Assembly (NCBI GenBank): GCA_934047225.1
Contig: OW203997.1
Span: 5,814,417-5,878,416 of the forward strand
DNA: 64,000 bases
Direction of reading: 5' to 3'
Source: Ypsolopha sequella
Taxonomy: Eukaryota; Arthropoda; Insecta; Lepidoptera; Ypsolophidae
Shown here piece by piece: positions 48,327 to 58,299 of this stretch (the first letter of the stretch is position 1; every line of letters begins with the position of its first letter). The notes under the pieces are model-generated. The model searched no databases and was not told where the DNA came from. It saw only the letters and a list, made by a program, of their open reading frames with translations. Position numbers and translations under genes: made by a program.

Positions 48327-48595
48327 CTCTATGCAATGGTCATTGCATTTCGAAATAAAAGAAAAAGGGTAATTTGTATATGAAGATAAGATTGTATTTC
48401 AGATTAGATACAGATCGAAACGCTTCGCAAGAGTCTCCTACGAATATTAGGCCTTCTATAGCCGGCGGTAGTTGATTATAGTAATAATAATAATAGCCTT
48501 TATTTAACAATCTTACAAAATTTGAAAAATAAAAATAAACTATTAATAAGTATAGAAGTAACTTGTTATATCTTGTTATATGAAATGATGGTCGT

Positions 48596-49043
48596 AATGA
48601 GGGATTTACTGAGAGCTAATAAAAAAATTGTTTGGAATGTCTCAATAGATGGCGTTGACGAGACATGGCGACAGTTGCCAACTCAAAAACATGTTTGATG
48701 TGAACGAATTTATTTCTAATAAAAAATAAAAACTTATTTATTAGTCATCGGAACCATAACGATAACGGGACATGTGCAAAAAAAAAAAATTATTTAGATC
48801 GTAATCGTAATAAACAAATTAATTTTTATCTTAAAATTTACATAAACGTAAAAAATATCGTTACGTAATGAATCCTTGTTAAAATGTGACGTTAAAAAAT
48901 ATCGTGCCGTGCCGTTATCGAGCAAAATTATAAAAGCGCCCATTGGCAACACTTAGTCAGACCATCCACGTCTCGACAACGCCATCTGTCGAGTAATTTG
49001 GAACCAAGGTTTTTTTTAATGAGCTGTCAGAAAATCCCTCATT
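48596..49043. mobile_element. 'aatgagggatttt' MITE, copy 2
   Basis: A 448-bp element with inverted ends of ~75 bp: AATGAGGGATTTACTG... and ...CAGAAAATCCCTCATT, followed inward by 'agatggcgttg' and 'caacgccatct'. Shares its plan with 40863-41071. Confidence 0.8.
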
Positions 49044-49228
49044 GTAGAGACTTTGTGTAAGTATTAATTTGAACGGTTCCTAGGGACGATTTTATTTTAT
49101 GACGATGTAAATGTATTCAAAAATAAACACAATAACTAAGGTAATAATGAGAATGAGCTGAGTAATTATAATAAACAAAATTAACAAGTGTGTTACGATA
49201 TGGCACGAAATTATTGTATTAGGTAAAG

Positions 49229-49445
49229 TAAATTAACATTATATCATTGCAGTATAGAAATGCAGAAAGAAAAGTAAATCTGTATGTGAGGAGCTCTGAA
49301 CCAGGATTCGAACCCGGGACCTCTCGCTGCGTTTGCGTCTGCGTCCTCTCGAGGTCCCGGGTTCGAATCCCGGTTCAGAGCTCCTCACATCCAGATTTAC
49401 TTTTCTTCCTGCGTTTCTATACTGCAATGATATAATGTTAATTTA
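49229..49445. repeat. Head-to-head SINE-B palindrome
   Basis: Two SINE-B copies face each other head to head. The arms (49229-~49327 and ~49350-49445) are ~95 bp with a few mismatches and include the flank 'taaattaacattatatc'. Each arm has a box B 'ggttcgaatccc' or its complement. The ~22-bp centre is 'gcgtttgcgtctgcgtc'. Because the arms include sequence outside the SINE tail, a simple double insertion does not explain the structure. Confidence 0.8.
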
Positions 49446-50265
49446 TATCTCCTTGCGATGGACAAATCGCCAAGTGTTCAAACATGGAAATTTATTTCTG
49501 TCATAATATTAGGTGAAGCTTTAGAAGTTGTTCGAACCATTCTCTGAAAAGGTTATTTCATTCAGCATGTGAGCGCAGGTAACAGCTTCCAATACTTGAT
49601 AAACAAATAAGACATAGATCATATCTCTGCAATAAACTTATACATCGTTTATTTACCTAACATACGTCAAGCTTTTTCTCTACAAAATAACTGTTATCTA
49701 ACTAGAGCTTTTTGTTTTGAACTTCCCAAGGCATCAACAAAGGAGAATGAATCAATGGAACATTTGCAATTACTGCATTTTTTATTTCTTTTGTCCCACC
49801 ATTAGCATGAAGACATCATGGGGATGCGCGAGCGCGTCATGATCGTAAAACTTTATTGACCTTTTTGTCGTGATTCGTGACATTTCGTTGCGTATGCGCT
49901 GTGCGTAAAATGTCAAATCCGTGCCGAATGGAACGAGATAACTAAATTATTGCTGTGTAACCCGTATAAACAAAGTCTTCTTTGAAAACGGTTCCACAAA
50001 TATTTGATCACATGTTTGCCAAATATTTGTGTAACAAAAGGCTTTGAAGTGAAGCTAAAAATAAAATAATAAGGCCATTATTGTCTGGAGGCCGCACATT
50101 ATTTGACGATTTCAAAGCAACTCATTTAGTTAGAGTACGGAGCGAATATTGTGCAGTACGAAGCCAAAATATCACAAACGATTAATATAGAAATATTTTT
50201 TTGTATTATATTAATATGTTTATAATACTTATCCAATATAACTTAAAAATTTCAAGTTAAGACTA

Positions 50266-50640
50266 TACATGAGCCTAGAGCATGTGCTACGCCAGACTTT
50301 CGAGGATTCGTTTGAAGAAATTCGGAGACTCTTTGTACTAAAAAAAAAATTTGATTTATTGGTATTTTATCTAAGCATTCTACTTATAAACAATGCATTA
50401 AGATTTACACTTTTGTCAAAAAAAAAAAAACTTTTCCACTCTCTTTTTTTGGTTTTCAAATGTTCGTTTCAAGAACGCGGTTAAGAGATCAACTTGTTTT
50501 TTTTTTTTCATAAAATAGGTAATAGAAATATAAACGGATTTTACTTAAATCCAATATTTTTTACCTATAAAATATTTCAGTATAAGCTAAAAACACCAAT
50601 TTGTTGTTTCGCTGCGTGATCATTAGGATTACGCGTCGTG
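50266..50640 (+). repeat. Dispersed repeat R4, copy 1
   Basis: 'atgagcctagagcatg', 'gattcgtttgaagaaattcg', 'gaacgcggttaagagatcaa' and 'gtttcgctgcgtgatca' recur in order at 60989-61378. The family is unrecognised. A 71-codon frame in copy 1 is not kept in copy 2. Confidence 0.7.
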
Positions 50641-50698
50641 TCCCGGTGCAAAGCCTACCATATAGAATTTAATCTAAAAGTGACATTGGATATCAAAT

Positions 50699-50828
50699 CC
50701 TATTGCAAAACTTAAAGAGCAGGGGCTCTACCGCGTAATTCTCATTTGTATCAACTTCATTTGCTTGAAGTTGATACAAATGAGAATTACGCGGTAGAGC
50801 CCGGCTGCTCTTTAAGTTTTGCAATAGG
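50699..50828. repeat. 130-bp near-perfect palindrome
   Basis: Arms of ~61 bp, from 'cctattgcaaaacttaaaga' through 'taccgcgtaattctca' to 'caacttca', with a 6-nt loop. The outer 20 bp ('cctattgcaaaacttaaaga') is host flank, copied in inverted form on the other side. A full 'taccgcg' MITE follows directly at 50829-50945. Confidence 0.85.
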
Positions 50829-50945
50829 ATGCGAAATGAAACGCGTGCAAAAGAGATGGCATGTTAGGCGGGCGTCGTCGCACGCACGTCATATTTCAAT
50901 CTCAAGTTGATGTTGATGAAAATGAGAATTACGCGGTAGACCCGC
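50829..50945 (+). mobile_element. 'taccgcgtaattctca' MITE, copy 2
   Basis: Carries 'gcgtgcaaaagagatgg', 'gcgtcgtcgcacgcacgt' and the end 'gagaattacgcggtagaccc'. Together with the right arm of the preceding palindrome it makes a complete element equal to that at 63802-63962. Confidence 0.7.
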
Positions 50946-51479
50946 AGATGTATATCATCATCAAAAATCTAAATGCCTTTTTATAGTCTCCAACTTTACT
51001 AAAAAAAGATTGCCATCAAACCCGATGTTAAGGTTGGCCATCCCGCTCATCTGCCATATAAGTGCTTTAGGTGTGACGTCCTTTGATCTCAATGAAATTT
51101 TGCCCAAATCTTTATATTAGTTTCCCTCACCGCACTCCAACTCAACCCATCTCTCATCAAGAGGTGCGAGATGGCGAGATATTCAAAAATCGCCGAATTT
51201 GTCAAATATTTTCAGGTAAAAACTGTTTTCCATGAAACGGAAACTGTGTATTTATAGTAAAGTATATAAACTTAGTCTTCTTTACATGAACGACCTCTGT
51301 AGGATTTCTTACTTTTTTGTTTCCAGTCTAGATAAAAATCATACAACTTTCTCAACTTTGCGTAAAAACGGGGCAATATTCACGATATCCTGACAAATAT
51401 TATGATGGTGTTTCATCAAATTTTCTATAGAGACGTAGTTAGATGTCACCAGATAATACTTAATAGATAATAGAGAGGA

Positions 51480-51850
51480 CAGCTCTCAGGCACAACCAGC
51501 ACCATGCCTGGGACCAATTGATGGCGATATATCCATCCCAATTGCCGGCCTTTCAATAAAACAGACGGGCAGCGGCGTCACTGGCGCGAGGGTTTTCGGC
51601 ACCGCGCTCACCAACGATACGTGGGTCGTCTTCGGCCGCCCGAAGGGCGGTCGAAGGTACGGGCCTTGATGTATACATCTTTGCCCGGGCTTCAAAAACG
51701 GCTCACCAACCCGCCTGCCCAGCGCGTGTGTTAGTATGGGCATTACTTTCAGGAGAACCGCCAGCAATGGTGAAATCTTGAAAAGTCCTATGTCCACTAG
51801 TGGACGCGGACAGGCTGATGGATGGGTGGATGGATTTAGATGACACTTGT
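51480..51850 (+). mobile_element. Moth dispersed repeat ending in a LINE-like 3' motif
   Basis: A GC-rich stretch ('gcgtcactggcgcgagggt', 'tcttcggccgcccgaagg') is followed by 'agtcctatgtccactagtgg' and (GGATGGAT)n. The 'tcctatgtccagcagtgga' type 3' end is a hallmark of lepidopteran non-LTR retrotransposons. The 103-codon minus-strand frame here is not conserved-looking and is not called as a gene. Confidence 0.5.
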
Positions 51851-52671
51851 GAAAAAAAAAAAAAAAGAAAATAAGCTGTTAACTTCACAATCAGTTTTTA
51901 CCTTTTGTATGATCTCGAGAAAAATCCAGGCGTAAAAGGGCCTCTTAATTTGACCTCTAGCTGACCTCAAAGGTCCAACCTGTCTTTCGTCCACATCTGA
52001 ATATTTTTATTGTGGCATCTACCGGCTATGTAAACATTTCATACCTTTATCACTTAGCGTACAATTTATCATCCAGCTTTGCTATAACATTCATAGTAAC
52101 AAACATCCAAATGCTTATACTTGCTGCGGTCTGCCGTGCCGTGGGTAAAAACGAGCAAAACCTAGTAGACAAGCTAGACTAGCCCTATCAAACCTCAATC
52201 AGACCACACTCAATTCTAACTTATACTTATGCAAAACACCTACACTTTGTTACAGCCGTAATTACACTAAGCACGTAGAGTCTTACAATCATTAGACACG
52301 CTCACTGAATAGATAAATTGGTTTTAGTAAAGGACATATTGCATGAGCGGAGTGGAAGCGTTTTTCGCCACATGTTCGCGTCTTTACTACGGCGTGGCAG
52401 AGGTCTACGTATAGTAAGTACGGAGTGACCACGATCAGATTGAACGTGGTGAAAAGTAGAACAGACGCCGCCATCATATAAAACGTCACTTTTGGGTGTT
52501 TGTCGTGTACATACTAGCGCCCTCGCTCACTTTCATATTTAGATCTTGGTTACACTGGTTGTAATTGCGCCAATGATATTATTAAGTATATAGTGAGTAC
52601 TTGCGCATGTGCTACGGTTTAGCAAGGGGAGCACTACATGCCGCAACCAATGCTTTTGTTTTTCTGCTTTG

Positions 52672-52943
52672 TATACAGGTTGTTAAGATGATAACCCTTT
52701 TTCCTTAAAACGGGTTGTTCTATCCATTAATATGGACGACTTTTACTATGGGACCAACCCTAAAATCGCAAAAAATAAATCAGCTGTTTCATATATATTG
52801 GTTGGGTAGGTATTTAAATTTTCTATGTAACAGTATATTTTTTTCCGCGATTTCAGTGTTGACCCCATAGTGAAAGTTGTTCATATTCAGTGTAGAACAA
52901 CCTATTTGAAGGAAAGAGGCTATCAAATTAACACCCAGTATAC
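52672..52943. mobile_element. Degenerate TIR element
   Basis: Ends 'tatacaggttgttaagatga' and 'aattaacacccagtata' are roughly complementary. Inside lie inverted 'ggttgttcta'/'tagaacaacc' pairs. Similar in plan to 47298-47527 but well diverged. Confidence 0.5.
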
Positions 52944-53115
52944 GTCGCATATACGCTATTGCTACGTGATTTTATTTCTAATTTAATTTCAAAACTGGAA
53001 ATGTTGATCAAGGAATTAAGCATTAGAGGTATAGCAGTACAAAAGATTTAAAAAAAAAACCTATATAAGTAATCGCTCATACAGTAACTAATTGTTTCTT
53101 GTTTTTTTGTTTCAG

Positions 53116-53242
53116 GGCAAGTCGGTAATACGCCCTATAGCCTTCAAGCCGCTCGGCGGACGGTTATCTGCTGGCGGCGAGAGATATGGATCCACACCGG
53201 TGCTGGCCAGCCGCCCACCTTCACACATGACGCTTTATGGCA
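53116..53242 (+). CDS. Host gene coding exon 2 (partial gene, unidentified)
   Basis: A 127-bp exon lies between 'tttttttgtttcag' and 'gtaagttt', both strong splice signals. In phase 0 it encodes 42 residues plus one base: GKSVIRPIAFKPLGG, then a Gly/Ser/Arg-rich stretch and YGSTPVLASRPPSHMTLYG. It has no transmembrane segment or known catalytic motif. The composition suggests a disordered, Ser/Pro-rich linker region of a cytoplasmic scaffold or signalling protein, which is inference. It is more GC-rich than its surroundings and free of repeats. The upstream partner is probably the 17.5-kb exon (phase 0). The exon joins the next one in phase 1, creating Ser. I cannot name the gene. Confidence 0.7.
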
Positions 53243-53493
53243 GTAAGTTTTTGAACACTCGCCTTTGTGACACTTTTAAAATAGCCCAGAAATGTATACC
53301 CCGATGGACACATATGCACTTCATCACACACTAGCCACAAACTTGTTGACTTGTTGAGCTCTTACAACGAAACTGAAAACTCAAGAATAACGTTCAACGT
53401 CGAAAGCATACTTGGCCCAAAGCAATTTTCAAATTTTATTTTCTTTTCTTTATTGGAAAACAAACAGTTTATAGCTATTATATAAACAACTAC

Positions 53494-53640
53494 GGTGTTA
53501 CTACAAAACGGTGTTTAACTTTAGACAGTGTTTAAATCTGTTGCTGTCCCCTTTTCTTTCATATTGTCAGAAAGTGACAGCAACAGATTTAAACACTGTC
53601 TAAAGTTAAACATCGTTTAAACACTCTTTTGTAGTAACAC
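53494..53640. mobile_element. MITE in the intron between host exons 2 and 3
   Basis: Inverted arms of ~55 bp: 'gtgttactacaaaacggtgt' and 'agacagtgtttaaatctgtt' on the left, complementary with one small gap to the right arm ending 'gtagtaacac'. Its insertion does not touch splice sites. Confidence 0.85.
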
Positions 53641-53707
53641 AGCTAATAGTTAATATTTAAGCACACAGTTCCCACAAAAAACAGATTTTTTGTCTTTTTT
53701 GTCTCAG

Positions 53708-53825
53708 GTTCGTCAGACGTCCGCGAAGCACGCTGGTGCGGTTCCCCGCAACCCGCCTCACTCTCAGCTCTGCCGCCCGCTTCGCTCCCCGCTCCGCTCC
53801 ATCACAGACATCACTCTGCTATCGT
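53708..53825 (+). CDS. Host gene coding exon 3 (partial gene, unidentified)
   Basis: A 118-bp GC-rich exon lies between 'tttttgtctcag' and 'gtaagtac'. Joined in phase 1 to the previous exon it stays open and encodes SSDVREARWCGSPQPASLS, then a Pro/Ala/Leu-rich run and HHRHHSAI, ending with two bases of the next codon (phase 2). The low-complexity, disordered character matches exon 2. The continuation lies beyond the window or in an exon I did not find between 53.8 and 64 kb. Another frame of the same exon is also open but would not join exon 2 in phase. Confidence 0.65.
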
Positions 53826-54139
53826 GTAAGTACTTTCATTCTCTTCTACCTCACGGGTTACCAAAAGTCCAGAAAAACAAGCCCGGAACTGCTGACTGCA
53901 GGTTACTGCAGGGAAATCGGAAAGCATTAAATCTCATTGGTTTCTCAGTATAGAGGCGGTATATGATTTTAGAGTTTGGCAAGCGAGTCGTGGCACAAGA
54001 AAACGGCGGCAAATTTGAAAAATCTTAAGCAGACAACACTCAATATACCAGGATAAAACGGTTTTGATAATTGGTTATTTATGGACATTGTCTAAAATTA
54101 TAAGAACTGCTTTTGTTCTTTTGTGGGTGCGTGCTGTCA

Positions 54140-54285
54140 GACGACCTGAGTGGTTCAGTAGTCAACATGCAAGAGGTCCCGGGTTCAATTCCCGGCCGGG
54201 ACAGAAATTGAAATGAGTTTAAATTTCTGCTAAAACCACTGACATGACAAAAAGCTAACAAAATATTAAATGATAATGACATTTA
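54140..54285 (+). mobile_element. SINE with degenerate tRNA-like head
   Basis: 'gacctgagtggttcagtag' (box A-like) and 'gggttcaattccc' (box B) occur in a head that has lost part of the anticodon arm. The body 'gaaatgagtttaaatttctg' follows. Not a tRNA gene. Confidence 0.45.
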
Positions 54286-54413
54286 TTCATAGCCTTGCCT
54301 GCTCACAACCTCGCTATTGGTTTCCATAGAAAGAGAACACACATTGGAGCACTATTCAACTTCCATTGAAATATAAAGTTAAAAAAAAACAAAGTACTAA
54401 AAATAATAACATT

Positions 54414-55617
54414 TTATTCATCATAATCAAAATCAGATTCGAGAAACTCAATACCAGAGAGGGAATCGTCACTGTCACTATCGTCTTCACGAACATTTAT
54501 AATAAATGGTTCCAGTTCAGTCTCTGTAATTCTGTCTCTAGTTTTATATTCATTTTCCACATTAATTATGTGGTCAGTGATTTTCTTCCAGTCGCTTGCG
54601 GTGATGGTTGAGAAACATTCTCGAATTAATTCTTCGGTGTGAGTGCCATGCACGCCCAAATTTTTGCTTGCAATCTTTCGTTTGACCAAGCTCCATATAA
54701 GTTCTATCGCATTGAGGTCGCAGTGATACGGAGGCAACTTTAAAACTTCATGCCCATGCTGTTTCAGTAACTCTTCTGCTTCATATAGAGGAGTTGGTTT
54801 ATTTTCTTGCACTAGACATAAGAGCTCAGCCTTTGTAAAGCATTCGTCAAACGAAATATTATTATCAGAAAGCCACTTTTGAATGTCAGCTTTCAAGTTG
54901 TGCATTGTAGGTGGCTTGTTATTTGAGTTACGTGGTAACTCGCATTATCCATGATAATTACAGAGGGTTCCATCAGGTTTGGTATTAGCTTCTCTTCTAA
55001 CCATTTCAAAAAATTGTTTTTATTCATGTCATCATGATAGTCAGCCGTTTTCGATTTTGTGCTAAACACTAATAAAGCATTAGGAACAAAACCCTTTTCT
55101 GATCCTGCGTGGACTATAATGTGTCTTTTTCCTGCAGATATTTTATCCACTAATCCACTTGTAGATGGTCCTTGCCATGATTTTTTGGGTTTGTAATTTT
55201 GGTGGACATAAGTTTCATCAAGATAAACAATATGTTTTCCTTCTTGGCGTTTTTGATGAATGGTCCTCAGGTATCTATGCCTCCATGCAGCTAATTCAAA
55301 TTTTTCTATAAGAATAGATCGCTCATTTTTATTTTTTTTGAATTCAAAGCCATTTTTATGTAAAAGTTGTCGCAGCGTTTCCCGGCTTCCAGAGAATTGA
55401 ATTGAATCCTGCAGCTCCATGTGTAAGCTTCTTAAGGTTGGAACACACTTTTTGACAACATAAAACTCGTTTATTTTGTTTCTTATGACAGAAATATCAA
55501 AATCATCCAAATTGGACACTGTCGGTTGCCGTGGTCGTTTTTTACCTGGTGTATTCCATTCACCTTGGTTCATAGAACCTTCTTTTTGTATTCGTCGTAA
55601 TGTTCTAACACTTACTC
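54414..55617 (-). pseudogene. DDE transposase-like gene, exon 3 (one frameshift)
   Basis: The exon starts after 'ttttacag' at 55617, in frame GVSVRTLRRIQKEG, a helix-turn-helix of Tc1/IS630 type. It continues with basic and zipper-like sequence into the DDE core: YLDETYVH (first Asp), IIMDNASYH (second Asp, ~90 residues on) and PPYHCDLNAIELIW (third acidic residue), then an acidic tail DDSDSDDSLSGIEF and DYDE. A single-base frameshift at about 54918-54932 separates the second Asp from NKPPTMHNLKADI, which continues in another frame to the stop. No other lesion is seen across ~400 codons, so inactivation is recent or the shift is a sequencing error. The second-to-third catalytic spacing (~75-80 residues) is much longer than in classic Tc1. 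Confidence 0.8.
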
Positions 55618-55941
55618 CTGTAAAATAAAACGGATTAATGTGTTAATTAAAATTTTTCAAGGACCATCAAACTAGTACAAAGTATTTAAACTAGTACATA
55701 ATATTTCAAGGACGATCTAACTAGTAGTAGTGTTATTTTTATATTAACTAATATATTTTAACTAATGCTAAGTACATTAAAAACAAATCTTTATTCATTG
55801 TGAAATTACACAGTTCAACAGATTACTTTAAGAACGTACCTCAAACTAGGCGAAAGCCTGTATTTTGATTAGTCAGATTTTTTTACAGAGATAGTATCAA
55901 GAAATTGGATATTATCAAAGGTATATTTTTTAGTTTACTAC

Positions 55942-56064
55942 CTGTCATGGTGCTGATTTGTGTTATATATCGTGACTTTGAATTCAACATCTCATTTTCT
56001 TGACTTTTTTGTAACTCTAGAACTAGACCTTGAATTGAATTTCTAACTTCATCATCCACACGAG
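55942..56064 (-). CDS. DDE transposase-like gene, exon 2
   Basis: Minus-strand 123-bp exon with acceptor 'ttttattctttcag' before 56064 and donor ACAG|GTAGTA after 55942. It encodes RVDDEVRNSIQGLVLELQ and a polar stretch ending ITQISTMT. The reading frame enters in phase 1 from exon 1 and leaves in phase 1 to exon 3, forming Gly across the junction (TMT-G-VSVRT). The heptad pattern suggests a short coiled coil ahead of the helix-turn-helix. Confidence 0.7.
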
Positions 56065-56168
56065 CTGAAAGAATAAAAGAACAAATGCTGATTTCTAGCT
56101 AAGTAAAAGAAAAAATAGAAACATAAAAATATATACCGTCAAGTTTCAATAACGTTTGGTCATAGTAC

Positions 56169-56373
56169 CTGATGCGGACAGGATTTCATCCAAAAGGCGT
56201 TGTTTTTCCATCGCAGCTTCACTGAATTCACTTTTTACTTGTTCGTAATTATTTATCATAGTATACAACATACTTCTCACGCCACTTTTTATCGGTTTCG
56301 ACATAATTTCGGAATATTTTGATAAAAATACACAAGACGATAGGTTACAAAACAGATTTGTGACGTTTGACAT
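56169..56373 (-). CDS. DDE transposase-like gene, exon 1
   Basis: Two starts are possible: ATG at 56373 (MSNVTNLF) or ATG at 56304 (MSKPIKSGVRSMLY). I prefer the second because it begins the protein-like, helix-rich part (INNYEQVKSEFSEAAM, LLDEILSAS). The exon ends CATCAG|GTACTATG at 56169 in phase 1 and joins exon 2 to give Ala. Exons 1-3 together predict about 480 residues if the exon 3 frameshift is ignored. Introns of ~104 and ~324 bp and preserved phases indicate a genuine spliced gene. No convincing terminal inverted repeats were found around it. Confidence 0.65.
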
Positions 56374-56404
56374 GACAACGACGCCACATTTGAAACACTC
56401 CGTA

Positions 56405-56895
56405 GTAACGAAAAGTTACAACTCCGTTGTCCGTCCGTCCGTATGTCACAGCCTCATAACTTTAGCACTGTTAAAGATAAAGACTTGAAATTTGGCACAA
56501 AATTAAAAATAATTTGCTTACCTAAAAACGGCGTGAAAAAATTTGAACAATTCGAAATTGTTCAAAATATTTTCAACACAAAAGAGAGAAAAATAAAACC
56601 TAAAAATATAATATGAATATCAAATTGTAGATATCAAAGAGTTGGTTGTAAAAATATATACTTTAACTACTATATTTACTGGCACTGGTTTCGAGAAACC
56701 TTTGAAAAACCACAAAAAATGTATGTCCCCCCCTCCTTATTTCCAAAACTGGTGCACCGAAAATTATATTTGTTTACGTAAAAATTACAGAAAAAATATA
56801 GCGGTGGAGAAATTCATGAAAGAAGTTATAAAATTAAATTTTTCATCCACGATACGGAACCCTAGGTACGTGAGTCTGACTCGCACTTACCGGTA
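56405..56895 (-). repeat. Moth 'gtgcgagtcagactc' dispersed repeat, inverted copy
   Basis: Minus-strand counterpart of 8555-9006: 'gtccgtccgtatgtcacagc', 'ataaagacttgaaatttggc', 'cgatacggaaccctaggt' and 'gagtctgactcgcac'. It begins ~30 bp upstream of the DDE gene's exon 1, so the gene's promoter may be partly repeat-derived. Confidence 0.65.
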
Positions 56896-57114
56896 TTTTT
56901 AATATTCTTTTTTGTCATACATAATACCAGTAATATTATGTCATAGTAAATAAATATGACACAGTGGAACGAATCATACAAATGGCCGACGATATACTCG
57001 TACTTAATGATCCGGTTCCACAACGTTTAGGTCAGACACCATAGTACGAGTACAATATGCTATAATATGCTACCTCGTGCTACAGCCAATCAAACTGCTA
57101 CCAAAAAGTTATGG

Positions 57115-58075
57115 TATTAAAAAGTAATAGGTCTTTACATATGAAATTGCCAAAATTTTTTTACAAATTCATGATTTCATAATTCCTGTAATTCAGTAGC
57201 TATTTCAATCATTTGTTTTTTGTTTGAAAGTTGATTTCAAGGTTTACATCGACGTATTCAATTTTGTTTTTATTTTCAGTTTGATTATAAAAATAATGTT
57301 CAGAAACAGTTCGTCCTAAATGCCATCCATTTCCATGAGAAGATTCGTAATAATTTTTTCACCTCACAAGCTCGGAAAGGCTCTGTTTATCATTAAAAAT
57401 CTGGGTGGAAAAGCGCACTTTATCCGCTAGCGTGGAAAGTGTTTATAAAATTCGAATATTTTTATTAAATAAAGTTTTTCAGCCAGTCTACTGAAGTGCA
57501 AATACTTATTTCATGTCATGCGCCAGCCCATAGCCTCCTTTATAGCCTCATTTAAAAAATAATAATCGCACTGGCCAGCAAGAAAATTTGATTAAAAACA
57601 AAAACTTTAAAATTTCCTTCTCTTTATTCAATTCACTTTCCTTCCATTATTTTGGCTTATTTTTTGAAAAAATCGAAAGAAATCACAAAATATGTGCGAG
57701 GCTAGCAGCGACCAAGATATAAATTTAACACCTGCAGAATTAGTGCAAGCGGTATATAATGCCGAGTTGAGTTTTCTTCCAGAAAAATCGCGCGAAAAAT
57801 ACATAAAAGCGTACGATATATATTTTCTTGCACCTAACATTTTCCTCGCTTTAGCTCGCTTCGCTCGTGGTTCAATCCTAGAATCCTTCGCTTGCTCAGG
57901 TTTCAATACAAGGTACTCGCGCCAAAAATTAACTTTCCAGCCTTGCATAACAAATAAGTATTTACAGCACACACTTTACAATAATTAAATTAATGTTGCT
58001 GTTAGATTAACTTTGTCTCATTCATACACGAAAGAAACTACATAATTTGGATTTGTCATTCCTAAAAAAAACGCA
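57115..58075 (+). repeat. Dispersed repeat R2 interrupted by a ~600-bp insertion
   Basis: The left part (57115-57356) and right part (57962-58075) are collinear with the intact copy at 7740-8065. The intervening block is absent there, giving a clear empty site. The inserted block holds a fragment of a probable recombinase gene. Confidence 0.7.
57692..57826 (+). pseudogene. N-terminal fragment of a Crypton-like tyrosine recombinase
   Basis: ATG at 57692 opens a 98-codon frame whose first ~45 residues look like protein: INLTPAELVQAVYNAE and LSFLPEKSREKYIKAYD. From memory of insect sequences, the LPEKSRxKYxxAYD motif belongs to the N-terminal SAM-like (core-binding) domain of tyrosine recombinases of the Crypton type. 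After YDIYF the similarity stops and the rest of the frame looks non-coding. The catalytic Arg...His-x-x-Arg...Tyr domain is absent. This is a truncated copy inside the insertion at 57357-57962. Family assignment is tentative. Confidence 0.45.
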
Positions 58076-58110
58076 ATAATGTTAGTAAGATTTGGAGGAG
58101 AATAAAATCC

Positions 58111-58245
58111 TATATTGCGGACGCCCCAAGATCAAGATCGCGGACTAAATTTTCGTAACCACCTCTACGACATGGATATCAAATGAAAGAGGTTGCTAAG
58201 CGGAATATACGTGACGTCATTCTATTGCGGACGCCCCAAGATGGT
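58111..58245 (+). repeat. Direct repeat 'attgcggacgccccaagat'
   Basis: The 20-bp string 'tattgcggacgccccaagat' occurs at about 58112 and about 58223, each followed by similar purine-rich sequence and 'ggac.aa.ttt'. It is a short duplication of unknown origin. Confidence 0.7.
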
Positions 58246-58299
58246 GGACAAATTTTTTTTTACCACCCTCACTTTGTTATTGTATATTGACTTTGTTAT

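Noticed and set aside
51486..51797. 103-codon minus-strand gene
   Set aside because: It lies in a GC-rich dispersed repeat that ends with a LINE-type 3' motif. Length is explained by base composition.
54140..56400. Terminal inverted repeats around the DDE gene
   Set aside because: The best match ('ggagcactattcaac' near 54345 against 'ggagtgtttcaaatg' near 56395, inverted) is short and gapped, and the left side lacks a TA. Not strong enough to call.
57628..57972. 114-codon minus-strand frame
   Set aside because: It is the shadow of the recombinase-like fragment on the plus strand, which has the recognisable motif.
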